Positions 45,140-53,783 of a stretch of 64,000 nucleotides of DNA are shown here, in pieces; within the stretch, counting starts at the first letter, position 1; every line of letters begins with the position of its first letter. The notes below the pieces were generated by a model. It searched no databases. It had not been told where the DNA came from and was given only the letters and a program-made list of their open reading frames with translations. This DNA comes from Mucilaginibacter conchicola (GTDB taxonomy: Bacteria; Bacteroidota; Bacteroidia; Sphingobacteriales; Sphingobacteriaceae). The stretch spans positions 682,001-746,000 of the forward strand of contig NZ_QWDC01000003.1 in the NCBI RefSeq assembly GCF_003432115.1. Reading direction: 5' to 3'. The translations under genes and the position numbers were made by a program.

Positions 45140-45865
45140 ATGCTTAAAATTGCAATCATCAGTGATATTCATGGAAACCTCCCTGCATTAACAGCTGTTC
45201 TAAACGATATCGACCGAAAGAAGATCAGCCAGATCTATTGTTTAGGAGATCTGGTGGATTTTGCGCCGTGGCCCAATGAAGTTATATCTGCGATAAGGCA
45301 AAGAGAAATACCCTGTATAATGGGTAACCATGATGAACGGATTGCATTTGATCTTCCGATTGTTCCGTTAAAAAAGCATGGACCGGATGAAACCGAGGCC
45401 CGTATACTGGCCCTGCAGCTCACCAAAGAAACGATCAGTCCTGATAACCGCTCTTACCTTGGCAGTCTGCCGCGTCAGCTCATTCTCAGATCTGAGAACA
45501 GACTGAATATTCCTGATATTTTACTGGTGCACGGCAGTCCCCGCAGTAATGACGAGTACATCTATGAAAACCATCCGGCTGATGATATCCGTCTGATGTT
45601 GGAAGAGCAGAAAGCAGGTGTGCTGATCGCAGGGCACACCCATGTGCCTTATATCAGAAAAACGCCCTTCCTTGTTGTTAACGCAGGGTCTGTAGGAAGA
45701 TCAAAAGTTAGCAAAGGACTTGCTGCATATCTCATTTTGACCATCGGGGATGAAATTATACCTGAGATCATCCGGATACCTTATCCGGTCGGAGAAACGA
45801 TAAGTGCAATTGAACATAGCCCTATCCCTGATTTTTATGCTGAGTTTCTAAAGAATGGTTTATAA
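45140..45865 (+). CDS. Calcineurin-like metallophosphoesterase (YfcE/MJ0936-like)
   Basis: A 241-residue phosphoesterase with the metal-binding motifs in order: IISDIHGNL, LGDLVDFAPWP, MGNHDE and IAGHTHVPY, with GSVGRSK near the end. I start at ATG 45140. The in-frame TTG at 45134 is part of TAATTTTG (45129-45136), a match to the -7 promoter element, so the transcript may start almost at the ATG. Substrate unknown (a cyclic nucleotide or phosphodiester). It is probably unrelated to the damage genes to its left, although it runs in the same direction. Confidence 0.93.
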   Translation: MLKIAIISDIHGNLPALTAVLNDIDRKKISQIYCLGDLVDFAPWPNEVISAIRQREIPCIMGNHDERIAFDLPIVPLKKHGPDETEARILALQLTKETISPDNRSYLGSLPRQLILRSENRLNIPDILLVHGSPRSNDEYIYENHPADDIRLMLEEQKAGVLIAGHTHVPYIRKTPFLVVNAGSVGRSKVSKGLAAYLILTIGDEIIPEIIRIPYPVGETISAIEHSPIPDFYAEFLKNGL

Positions 45866-46272
45866 TATAAGCCGTCTTGAGAGTAGCTTTGAGTCATTTA
45901 TTTGAGAAAAGCTGCTGCTTTTTGCACTAATTCTATTAAAGTGTTTATTGAGGAATTTTATTAAGTCAGATAAAGCGTTGGACGTTATTTCGCCTATTAT
46001 CTAAGATTGATTTTCTCACGGCAAACAACTTGTCGATCTAAGACAGACACTGACGGCTACCGGTCAACTAATCTGTCTTAATACTACGATATCAATATCA
46101 GGACATTCTGGAATCACTCATCGTGTAATCAATTCGTTAACTAAGGGGCTTTTCAACATATTCAGGAGACTATATTAAGGGCAATACATTACGCGATAGA
46201 GCAAAACCGTCTTTTAAAGCTGTTTAAAACCTGACAGGTACAATTAAAATCTCTTAACTTAAACAAGAAATT
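45866..46272. other. Gene-free stretch
   Basis: No reading frame, RNA or strong hairpin is evident. A single ACGTTATTTCGC (45982-45993) resembles half of the paired boxes seen at 16, 18, 28 and 32 kb, but has no partner. Confidence 0.3.
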
Positions 46273-46761
46273 ATGATATCCAAAGTAATCATTGAATCAG
46301 GATTTATCAAAATCTATGATGAGCAGGGACAGCTTACTGCTGAAAGTCGGGCTTTAAACAAAACAGTCGCGGTACATGGCACTGACTTCTATATCGTTTA
46401 CAACCCGGATAATAATTCAATAGAATCCCGGACCGCATCCGGCCGGTTAATAGCTGAGATACCAAAAGAAAACAAGATCATTACCGGGATTATCGAAAAC
46501 ACGCTCATTGTCAGAGACGGCATATTTATCGACAGCTATGATCATAACCTGAATAAACTTTACACAAACAATTCTAATGCTGCTTTTAAGAAACTGAACG
46601 GGCAGACTTTCGCTGAATTGAGGGAATCCTTATCCCGGCATTTAAACAAGATAAACGAATTGAAAAAAGTGATGATCTCATCAGGTCAGTACGAATATCT
46701 CGCTGAACTGTCAAAAGTCACCAACCAGATCGGGCAGTTAATAAACGACATTAAAGACTGA
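46273..46761 (+). CDS. Unrecognised soluble protein
   Basis: A 162-residue protein. The first 100 residues are beta-rich (KVIIESGFIKIYDEQGQLTA; NTLIVRDGIFIDSYDHNLNK) and the last 45 form a charged helix with heptad-like spacing (LSRHLNKINELKKVMISSGQ). No family is recognised. It is monocistronic, convergent with the histone H1-like gene. Confidence 0.7.
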   Translation: MISKVIIESGFIKIYDEQGQLTAESRALNKTVAVHGTDFYIVYNPDNNSIESRTASGRLIAEIPKENKIITGIIENTLIVRDGIFIDSYDHNLNKLYTNNSNAAFKKLNGQTFAELRESLSRHLNKINELKKVMISSGQYEYLAELSKVTNQIGQLINDIKD

Positions 46762-46818
46762 GATCGGTACAAACACAGTTCACTAACCTTCGGTATATAA
46801 GTCCGGAAAGATAGGGCA

Positions 46819-46846
46819 CAAAAAAGCCTTGTCAATTGACAAGGCT
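46819..46846 (-). terminator. Terminator of the histone H1-like gene
   Basis: A perfect 22-bp palindrome (46825-46846) with 11-bp arms AGCCTTGTCAA and TTGACAAGGCT is followed on the minus strand by TTTTTTG. Confidence 0.85.
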
Positions 46847-46869
46847 CCCCAAAACAGATTTTCTGTTAA

Positions 46870-47052
46870 TTATTTCTTAGACGCATTCTTTTTGTCGGTC
46901 ACATCCTTACGAAGGTCTGTAGCCAAAGCTTTGATCTGCTGCAGGGCGTTACGGAAACGGGTACCTGCCGCATTATTGTTCTTTTCGTAGAAAGCCTGGC
47001 CTTCTTTTTCTGCGGTCTCAACGAGCGCTTTTAATTCTGCTAATTTTTCCAT
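46870..47052 (-). CDS. Histone H1-like (Hc1 family) DNA-binding protein
   Basis: A 60-residue lysine-rich helical protein (MEKLAELKALVETAEKEGQA; AAGTRFRNALQQIKALATDL). I start it at ATG 47052; the longer frame from 47079 adds nine residues that lack the family look. The Hc1-like family is common and well expressed in Bacteroidota and is thought to bind or compact DNA. A TATATTTG box (47093-47100, minus) fits the -7 element, and a clean terminator follows. Confidence 0.88.
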   Translation of the reverse strand: MEKLAELKALVETAEKEGQAFYEKNNNAAGTRFRNALQQIKALATDLRKDVTDKKNASKK

Positions 47053-47092
47053 TTTATTGAAATTGGTCTTATGCATCAATGGGATGCACTTG

Positions 47093-47100
47093 CAAATATA
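47093..47100 (-). promoter_or_regulatory. Candidate -7 promoter element of the H1-like gene
   Basis: TATATTTG on the minus strand matches TAnnTTTG, 41 bp upstream of the ATG. Confidence 0.4.
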
Positions 47101-47305
47101 GACAATCGTATAAATTCCTGAATTAACTCATGGACGGGAATGATATATACCTTTGACTTTGCGAAACATATAGAAATGGAACAGATGTATAATTTCTTGT
47201 TATAAATTAAGAGAAATTAATAATCGGAAATCAAATTAGTTTTTAGTGTGTTGATCTATAATTGTAATCTTTTTTATGTAACCAAATTTGTTTATTTTTG
47301 TAGGT

Positions 47306-47812
47306 ATGGAGTCTAAGCTGGAAAAATATAAGGGCATTCATCCGGGAATTATACTGGAAAGAGAACTTCAGAAACGGAATCTTAGGAAAGGCCCTTTTGC
47401 ACTTTCCCTTGAGGTCTATCCGCAAACCCTGAATGAAATAACAAAGGGTCGTCGCGCTTTAACCCCTGAACAGTCACTTAAGATTGACAGGGCTCTGGCA
47501 TTAGAAGAAGGAACAATGTTTTTATTACAGGCCTATTATGAGATTGACAAGGCAAGGTTGAAGCTTAACGCCGGAAATTATCCTGATCTGGGGGATATAG
47601 CGAAAGCTCTTTTCTGGGATACGGATTTTGAAAAGATAGACTGGGAAAAAAAGTATAAAACCGTTATAAGACGTGTTTTTGAACGTGGCGGAGAAAAAGA
47701 AAAAGAAGCGGTTTTACGCTTTTACGGGCAGGATAAAATCAAAGAGGTTATCGGTAAATCAATTTTTAAAGATAATCAACTCTCGATTCCGGGACATAAA
47801 TTAACAAAATAA
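47306..47812 (+). CDS. HTH antitoxin of an AbiEii-type toxin pair
   Basis: A 168-residue protein started at ATG 47306 (MESKLEKYKGIHPGIILERE). A HigA/XRE-type helix-turn-helix follows (PFALSLEVYPQTLNEITKGR) and a C-terminal domain carries ALFWDTDFEKIDWEKKYKTV. I know this arrangement as the antitoxin/regulator gene paired with nucleotidyltransferase (AbiEii/DUF1814-like) toxins in Bacteroidota. The toxin gene does start one base later but is broken. A TATTTTTG box (47293-47300) lies directly before the ATG. The antitoxin itself looks intact. It marks the left edge of the defence-like island. Confidence 0.82.
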   Translation: MESKLEKYKGIHPGIILERELQKRNLRKGPFALSLEVYPQTLNEITKGRRALTPEQSLKIDRALALEEGTMFLLQAYYEIDKARLKLNAGNYPDLGDIAKALFWDTDFEKIDWEKKYKTVIRRVFERGGEKEKEAVLRFYGQDKIKEVIGKSIFKDNQLSIPGHKLTK

Positions 47813-47813
47813 G

Positions 47814-48055
47814 ATGTACTGGAACACCGTTGATGAAATATTGTCTGAAGCACTTAGAAAATTCATGCAGTCGAAAGAACTCATCCACTTTCGTTTGGTA
47901 GGAGGGACAGCACTTAGTTTATACCTCGGCCGTTAGACTTATTTAGTATCTCCGGAGTCTTTGATGCACGAGTCGTTAATATTAAACTGATTAAAAATAC
48001 TCATCGAATTGCTAAATTGAATGCTCAGCCTTGTGAATTTATTTTGATTAGTTAG
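47814..48055 (+). pseudogene. Decayed AbiEii-like nucleotidyltransferase toxin
   Basis: The ATG lies one base after the antitoxin stop. The frame encodes MYWNTVDEILSEALRKFMQS and then FRLVGGTALSLYLGR before TAG (47934-47936). The GGTALSL motif is the nucleotidyltransferase start, normally continued by an H-R-x-S-x-D-x-D-L-F loop. A shifted frame resumes with PLDLFSISG and runs to 48053-48055, so the loop is partly deleted. The remaining 200 or so residues of a normal toxin are gone. It is a remnant and cannot be active. Confidence 0.75.
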
Positions 48056-48098
48056 TAAAACCGGAATAGTTTGTTAGTTTTATGTTTTCAACCTTACC

Positions 48099-48533
48099 AT
48101 GTCAGTCAAATTAGAAAAGAATCAAACCGGTATCGCAGGCGAGTTTTACGTTGCAGGCGAACTTTCAAGGTTTGGTTATAATGTCACCATAACTTTCGGA
48201 AATACTAAATCAGTCGATCTTCTTATTCAAAAAGATAACGTAGTTTTTGCTATTCAGGTGAAAGCGATACAAGCTACCAAGTCAATTTGCTGGAATATTG
48301 ATAAAACTAAGGTATTCCCGAATCACTACTATGTGTTGGTTAACCTCCATGTCGACCATCCGGAAAGGAAGCCGGAGTTTTTTGTATTGACCGGCAATGA
48401 AGTGATTAGCTTGTTCAAAGATACGCCCAAAGCAGGAGGAAAAAGAGCTTATTTAGATTACAAGCATCTGTTGGGTTTATCTGTTTACAAAGACAGATGG
48501 GAAATATTCGGGCGGCCCAGTGAAATTATCTAA
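48099..48533 (+). CDS. Small PD-(D/E)XK-like nuclease-fold protein
   Basis: A 144-residue protein with an N-terminal GIAGEFYVAGELSRFGYNV helix containing Glu15. The catalytic-like Asp40 follows (KSVDLLIQ), then AIQVKA where Gln53-x-Lys55 stands in for the usual E-x-K. This is the pattern of restriction-endonuclease-fold proteins found beside defence genes. The Gln variant is known in some active members. It stands alone between the decayed toxin and the DUF262 operon. It could be a nuclease or an inactive DNA-binding relic. Confidence 0.72.
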   Translation: MSVKLEKNQTGIAGEFYVAGELSRFGYNVTITFGNTKSVDLLIQKDNVVFAIQVKAIQATKSICWNIDKTKVFPNHYYVLVNLHVDHPERKPEFFVLTGNEVISLFKDTPKAGGKRAYLDYKHLLGLSVYKDRWEIFGRPSEII

Positions 48534-48889
48534 CGACCTGCAGGCATAAATTTTACAGGTCGTCAGAGCTATCGCGTTTGGATTAGAAACCAGGAACGCT
48601 AATTGTTGGCACTTTTAATCCTTTCTAATCCGAAAAAAAATCATTACCGGCACTCTTCGTGATATCACAAAGGCTAAAGTAAATATGGTGCAACTTTCAC
48701 TTTTTAATTTTTTGCAAATTTTTAATCCCTGCTGCATGAAGGTTTATCGGCGGTCTGTTAACTTAAAATTATGGGCGGAGGGTTTCCGTAGTAACTATAA
48801 CAATAGTTATATCCGCTCATTACAATCTACTTATTGTTTTTATTTTTATCTGCCTTTAACCGGTTCAATCGCAATTTAACTATCCCCTT
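48534..48889. other. AT-rich gene-free leader of the DUF262 operon
   Basis: No gene is supported; a 64-codon + frame at 48685-48879 has an implausible composition. The promoter of the six-gene operon should lie here, but no clear TAnnTTTG box was found near the start. Confidence 0.3.
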
Positions 48890-50785
48890 ATGATTTCCGA
48901 AGAAATAATAAATGATAATGAACTTCCTTTTCGGCTTAGGTCAGTAAATGAACTCAAAGGGCTGACCTTTCTCGTTAACAGTTATCAGAGAGGTTATAAA
49001 TGGACGGCGCAAGAAGCACTTGATCTTTTAAATGATATCAATGAGTTCGATACTGATTCAGGAATTTACTGTCTTCAGCCACTTGTTGTAAAAGAACTTG
49101 ACACGGGTAGTACTGATCTTGCTTTTCCTGCTTTTAGTTCAAATAGAGTTTATGAACTGATCGACGGTCAACAACGGATGACAACCATCTTCATGATCAT
49201 GAGCTATCTGAATGGAGCGCCTGATTTCTGCAAGATATTTTACCGGACAAGACCGGCTAGTGGGGTTTTCATTAATCAGGTTAATCAACTCCAGCATTAC
49301 GAAGTTCTAAATCATTTCATAAAGGATGTTCCTAAATTAATTAATGCTTTGGATGCGCAGTGGACAGACTATCTGTTAAATCAAAGTGCGGAGTTTGACA
49401 ATGTTGACAATTACCATTTTTTTCAGGTTTGGAATACAATCCGGACCTGGTTTAGCAGCAAATCCGCAGAAGAGTTAGCGATGTTCAGATCCAACCTGCT
49501 GGATTTTACCAATTTCATATGGTATGAGATCTATTCTGAAGAAACACCGGAAAATGTTTTTCTTAATATTAACAGCGGAAAAATACGGTTAACCAATGCT
49601 GAGTTGATTAAAGCACTGTTTTTGATCAGTTGTAAAGACATCTCGAACAAAGAGGTTAATGACTTCCGTCAGAATGCAATAGCACATGATTGGAATACAA
49701 TTGAAAATGCACTCCAAAATCCGGAGTTCTGGTATTTCATTCATCCGAATCCGGACAAGGAACATTTCCCGACACGCATCGATATTCTTTTTAACATCAT
49801 CAAAAAGAAGGAACTGAGGGACAAAAATAAAAGAGATGATTATTACACTTACAGGCAGTATGCAAATGAGCTAAAGTCAGGAAGAAAATTGGACTGGAGC
49901 AAAGTTAAAGAACTTTTTGACCAGTTAACTGAATGGTTCGATGACAGGGAAACCTATCACCGCATGGGTTTTATTATTTCTCAGCAGTTTAAAACAGTTT
50001 CTCAACTGGTCGAAATCAGCAAGGGTTACGGAAAAGAGTATTTTAAGGGACAGTTAAAGAAAATCATACATGACCGTTTTAAGTCAGTCGACGGAAAACC
50101 ATCTGCGTACGGTTTAACCAATTTGCATTATAGAGATTCACCCGCTGAGACTCTCGCAGTATTGCAGTTGTTCAACATAGAGACCTACCAGCGAAGTGAT
50201 GCGAATTTCAGATTTCCGTTTTATCGCTTAAAACAGCAAAGATGGAGCATTGAGCATATTCACGCGCAACAGACTAAATTGTTTACCACAGCGTATCAGG
50301 TTAAACTTTGGGTGACAGATAGTCTTAATCTTTTAAGAAATGTCCTGTTAGATCGCAAGGAACCTACTGAACAGAATTCTGCTCTTCAGAACAGGCTTAC
50401 CAGTCTAGCTGATGGGTTGGGGCAAGATACCTTGAAAGCACTTCAAAAGCAGAATCTGGCAGAATTATCAGAAGAGCTTGCTGAATATTTAAATACTCAC
50501 AAAATTGCCAATCTCGCATTACTGGATCTGAAAACTAATAGCGCGATTGGGAATAAACATTTTTTAGATAAGCGGCTGGTGATTCTGGACACTGACAGGA
50601 AAGGAGGGGTGACCCTTAACGGAAAATTTGAATCTGCATTCATTCCTGTATGTACAAAAAATGCATTCCTTAAATATTACACTCAAGCGACCACTGATAT
50701 ACAGATGGAATTTTGGGGCGCAGAAGACAGAAAAGATTATGAGGCGGCCATTGAAGAGATGTTGAGCGATTATTATAAACCCTGA
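48890..50785 (+). CDS. DUF262/DUF1524 (GmrSD-like) restriction protein
   Basis: A 631-residue protein fusing the ParB-like NTPase/DNA-nicking DUF262 domain with a C-terminal HNH-like DUF1524 domain, as in GmrSD type IV enzymes and SspE. DUF262 marks are SYQRGYKW (31-38), LIDGQQRMTT (90-99) and FLNINSGKIRLTNAELIKAL (224-243). The nuclease part shows EHIHAQQ (455-461) and, nearer the end, NLALLDLKTNSAIGNKHFLD, the usual N-to-N ending. It would recognise modified or foreign DNA and cut it. It is the first gene of a six-gene operon; its stop overlaps the next start (TGATG). Confidence 0.92.
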   Translation: MISEEIINDNELPFRLRSVNELKGLTFLVNSYQRGYKWTAQEALDLLNDINEFDTDSGIYCLQPLVVKELDTGSTDLAFPAFSSNRVYELIDGQQRMTTIFMIMSYLNGAPDFCKIFYRTRPASGVFINQVNQLQHYEVLNHFIKDVPKLINALDAQWTDYLLNQSAEFDNVDNYHFFQVWNTIRTWFSSKSAEELAMFRSNLLDFTNFIWYEIYSEETPENVFLNINSGKIRLTNAELIKALFLISCKDISNKEVNDFRQNAIAHDWNTIENALQNPEFWYFIHPNPDKEHFPTRIDILFNIIKKKELRDKNKRDDYYTYRQYANELKSGRKLDWSKVKELFDQLTEWFDDRETYHRMGFIISQQFKTVSQLVEISKGYGKEYFKGQLKKIIHDRFKSVDGKPSAYGLTNLHYRDSPAETLAVLQLFNIETYQRSDANFRFPFYRLKQQRWSIEHIHAQQTKLFTTAYQVKLWVTDSLNLLRNVLLDRKEPTEQNSALQNRLTSLADGLGQDTLKALQKQNLAELSEELAEYLNTHKIANLALLDLKTNSAIGNKHFLDKRLVILDTDRKGGVTLNGKFESAFIPVCTKNAFLKYYTQATTDIQMEFWGAEDRKDYEAAIEEMLSDYYKP

Positions 50786-53277
50786 TGAATTTACGTATGA
50801 ACCAAAATAACACTTTCTGGAAGCTGATAAACAATCACAGGGTTGAGATTCCCATCATTCAGCGTGATTACGCGCAGGGCCGGGATGAACAGGACGATCC
50901 AAAGGCAGCTCAGATCAGGAAAAAATTCGTGACAGACCTGGTTACTAACCTAGATAACCGAACAGCACCTGTGCATCTTGATTTTGTTTACGGAAAAATT
51001 AACGGAAGAATAGATGTACATACGCGGCAAAAAAACAAGACGGCAATAGACGGTCTGCTCAAATCAGTCAAAGCTTATTCAGATACACTGAAAATTAATA
51101 TAAAATATGAATTTTTAGAAAAGTCTGCTACCACGGATGGGGGATCTCCTGATACGACGTTCGTGCCGCTGGATGGGCAGCAGCGTCTGACAACATTATA
51201 CCTGCTGCATTGGTATCTTCTCACCAGAACGCAAAAAAGCAGAACTGCGCTTCTTAATTTTACTTACCGGACACGACCTGGCTCCGACAGTTTTTGCCGG
51301 GCGTTATCAACCGCGGATTTTCTGATAGATGATCCTTCGCAATATGGCGCGGCAAAACAAAATTTACTTTCGTCTCAAATTTCTGATCGATCCTGGTTCT
51401 TTTCCTATTGGCGTAAAGACCCGACGGTAAAAGGAATGCTAAAAGTGCTTGACGAGATTCACGGACATCTGTCATCCTATTCGATTGAACGTCTGGAGCC
51501 GATGCTGAAATCTCTGACGGAATCGGATCTTATTTCATTTGATTTTCTGGATATGGACAAATTTGAACTTACAGATGATCTGTATGTTAAAATGAATGCC
51601 CGGGGGAAACAGTTGTCGGATTTTGAAAACTTCAAGACCTGGATTCAGGAACATGTTAAAAAAGAAAATCTTAAAATATTAACTGAAGAGTGGCATAAGA
51701 GAATTGATATTCAGTGGGCAGATCTTTTCTGGCGTTTCAAGAAAAAAAACTCATTTGAAGTTGATGATCAGTATATGGCTTTTTTCAACTTGATGGCACT
51801 TAATACTTATGCTGGAACACTCGAGGTAAACGACAGTAAAATATCAGCCGCTGCCAACTTTAATTTTGACCTGCTTCGGAAAAACGATTACATATCTCCT
51901 GCCGTATATAAAAGTATCGGCTGTTTTTCGGAAACGGAATTAAACCATATTTTCTACACCCTTTCCGCACTTGAAGGCAATGGTTATCATGAACTTGAAA
52001 CCATTCTTAAACCATTATATCCTGATGGTAAGGATCGGATACTGAGTAAATTGTTAGGCCCGGACCTGTTAACAATTAATTTATGGGACCGTTGTTATCT
52101 TCATGCACTAATTTGCTTTATTTCTGCCCGACGGATTAATGTTTCATCGTATTCCGATGAAGAACGGAGGCAATTGTTTGAATGGGCGCGGGTAACAAAA
52201 AACCTTATTTACAATTCAACTATAGACAGCACCCCGGACTACATCAGTGCATTAAAATCGATTATCAGATTATCCGAACATCAATTTCAGATATATAGTT
52301 ACCTGGCATCGGATTATGTAGACGAAGTTTTGTTTTTATCACCTGCTCAACTTACGGAAGAAAAAGTAAAGTGCCGTCTGATAGCAGCTGACGGAGCCTG
52401 GGAAAACGAATTGATTGATGCGGAAAATCATGCTTATTTTTATGGTCAGATAGGTTTCCTTCTATTATTCAGCAGAATAAATAAGGAAGATTACTTTAAA
52501 GATTTCATACGTTATGCCGCCAAAGCTAAAGTCTTGTTCTCCGATGAGGCATTCACAGCTGATGCAAATAAATTCAGGTTGCAGCGAGCGTTATTAACGA
52601 AAGGTAATTTTCTGATCGAATCCGGCGGAAACATCAGTTTCTGCCGGTCTGTACGCGGAACTCTAAGGCAGCGTGAGGAGAACTGGCGAAGACTTTTCAG
52701 GAACAATGAAAAAAACCTTTACCTGAAAGACCTCCTCGATGATGACAGGGCGCTAATTGATATCATTAATGAATCGCCTGTTACAGACTGGAGGAGAGTA
52801 TTTATCTCTGCGCCAAAGTGTATTGGCTACTGTAATCAGCGAATGATCAAAGTTCGTAATGATTCTGAAGTGACTTTACTAAGTCAATCTCAGATGAACC
52901 ATTATCATACGGATCTCTATTTGTATGCACTGTGGATAATGCTGGAAAAATCCGGAACTCTTCATTTCAGTGCCTTTAACGAGCAGATCAGGCATAATGA
53001 TGTTAAATCTTCTAATGAGGAACCGTGTCTCAGACTAAAGAGTTTTTCATACGGAGATTCCCTGTATACGGTTGCTGTTTATTCCGAAGGTTCTAAAGCA
53101 GAATTCAGCATAGAATTTTATAACCAGGACCAGGTAGACATCCATGATAATATTAAGACAAGTCTTGCTAACCTCTCCTTTGAAGAAAAAGGTTTGAGAT
53201 ATTCTAAGAATGTGGATGAGCAAACAGTTGCCGATACGCTTCGCAGCCTTTCCGACTCACTATTAAAAATACAATAA
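50785..53277 (+). CDS. Second DUF262 protein with a long uncharacterised C terminus
   Basis: An 830-residue protein. The N-terminal DUF262 domain has EIPIIQRDYAQGR (21-33), PLDGQQRLTTLYLLHW (128-143) and LYVKMNARGKQLSDFENFK (about 267-285). No EHI..Q nuclease box is visible, and the remaining 500 or so residues match nothing I recognise. It therefore looks like the NTPase/sensor partner of the preceding HNH-bearing DUF262 protein. Its start overlaps that gene by one base, and the next gene starts with no gap, so the three are made together. An in-frame ATG at codon 5 is an alternative start. Confidence 0.9.
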   Translation: MNLRMNQNNTFWKLINNHRVEIPIIQRDYAQGRDEQDDPKAAQIRKKFVTDLVTNLDNRTAPVHLDFVYGKINGRIDVHTRQKNKTAIDGLLKSVKAYSDTLKINIKYEFLEKSATTDGGSPDTTFVPLDGQQRLTTLYLLHWYLLTRTQKSRTALLNFTYRTRPGSDSFCRALSTADFLIDDPSQYGAAKQNLLSSQISDRSWFFSYWRKDPTVKGMLKVLDEIHGHLSSYSIERLEPMLKSLTESDLISFDFLDMDKFELTDDLYVKMNARGKQLSDFENFKTWIQEHVKKENLKILTEEWHKRIDIQWADLFWRFKKKNSFEVDDQYMAFFNLMALNTYAGTLEVNDSKISAAANFNFDLLRKNDYISPAVYKSIGCFSETELNHIFYTLSALEGNGYHELETILKPLYPDGKDRILSKLLGPDLLTINLWDRCYLHALICFISARRINVSSYSDEERRQLFEWARVTKNLIYNSTIDSTPDYISALKSIIRLSEHQFQIYSYLASDYVDEVLFLSPAQLTEEKVKCRLIAADGAWENELIDAENHAYFYGQIGFLLLFSRINKEDYFKDFIRYAAKAKVLFSDEAFTADANKFRLQRALLTKGNFLIESGGNISFCRSVRGTLRQREENWRRLFRNNEKNLYLKDLLDDDRALIDIINESPVTDWRRVFISAPKCIGYCNQRMIKVRNDSEVTLLSQSQMNHYHTDLYLYALWIMLEKSGTLHFSAFNEQIRHNDVKSSNEEPCLRLKSFSYGDSLYTVAVYSEGSKAEFSIEFYNQDQVDIHDNIKTSLANLSFEEKGLRYSKNVDEQTVADTLRSLSDSLLKIQ

Positions 53278-53766
53278 ATGCATCAGTTTGAACATAAAAG
53301 AATTGACGTCGCTATTAAATGGCAAAAGCCCGTAAGCCTTGAGGAAGTAAGCGAAATTGAAGCAGATAAGTGTAAGGATACTTATTTCTATAAAATTATT
53401 GGTCGGCACAATAACAATTTCAAGCTTTTCTACATCGGAAAATGCATTGAGCAGTATGTCACCACAAGGATATTTCAGAAAGATCACTTGATCAAGCAGG
53501 CTGATTTTAAGGAAGCTCATAAAAAACATAAGTTATTGGTCAGTTTTGGCAATTTAAGTGAAGAACAAAAACTCAAACCAACAGAACTCAGTAACGTTGA
53601 GAGCCTCCTTATCTATTCACATACACATGATGATTTTTCTTACATTAAAAATAAACAATGCAGTCTGAGCCACAATGTGATCAAAAACTACCGGATTATC
53701 AATAGCGGCTGGCGGGAAGAGGGAATGTATAAGATTGTTGCGTATGGATTGTTCGTAAGGTCTTAA
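53278..53766 (+). CDS. GIY-YIG-type nuclease
   Basis: A 162-residue protein with the GIY-YIG layout: YFYKIIG strand (36-42), FYIGK (51-55), Arg64 and His70 of the catalytic helix, and Glu108 in NVESLLIYSH as the metal ligand. It starts directly at the end of the DUF262 gene (no spacer), and is likely a dedicated nuclease of the same system. GIY-YIG enzymes cut DNA with a single divalent metal. Confidence 0.8.
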   Translation: MHQFEHKRIDVAIKWQKPVSLEEVSEIEADKCKDTYFYKIIGRHNNNFKLFYIGKCIEQYVTTRIFQKDHLIKQADFKEAHKKHKLLVSFGNLSEEQKLKPTELSNVESLLIYSHTHDDFSYIKNKQCSLSHNVIKNYRIINSGWREEGMYKIVAYGLFVRS

Positions 53767-53783
53767 TATATAAAGTAATTACA

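Noticed and set aside
48685..48879. 64-codon + frame before the DUF262 operon
   Set aside because: Low-complexity AT-rich translation rich in Tyr, Phe and Asn; looks like a leader region.
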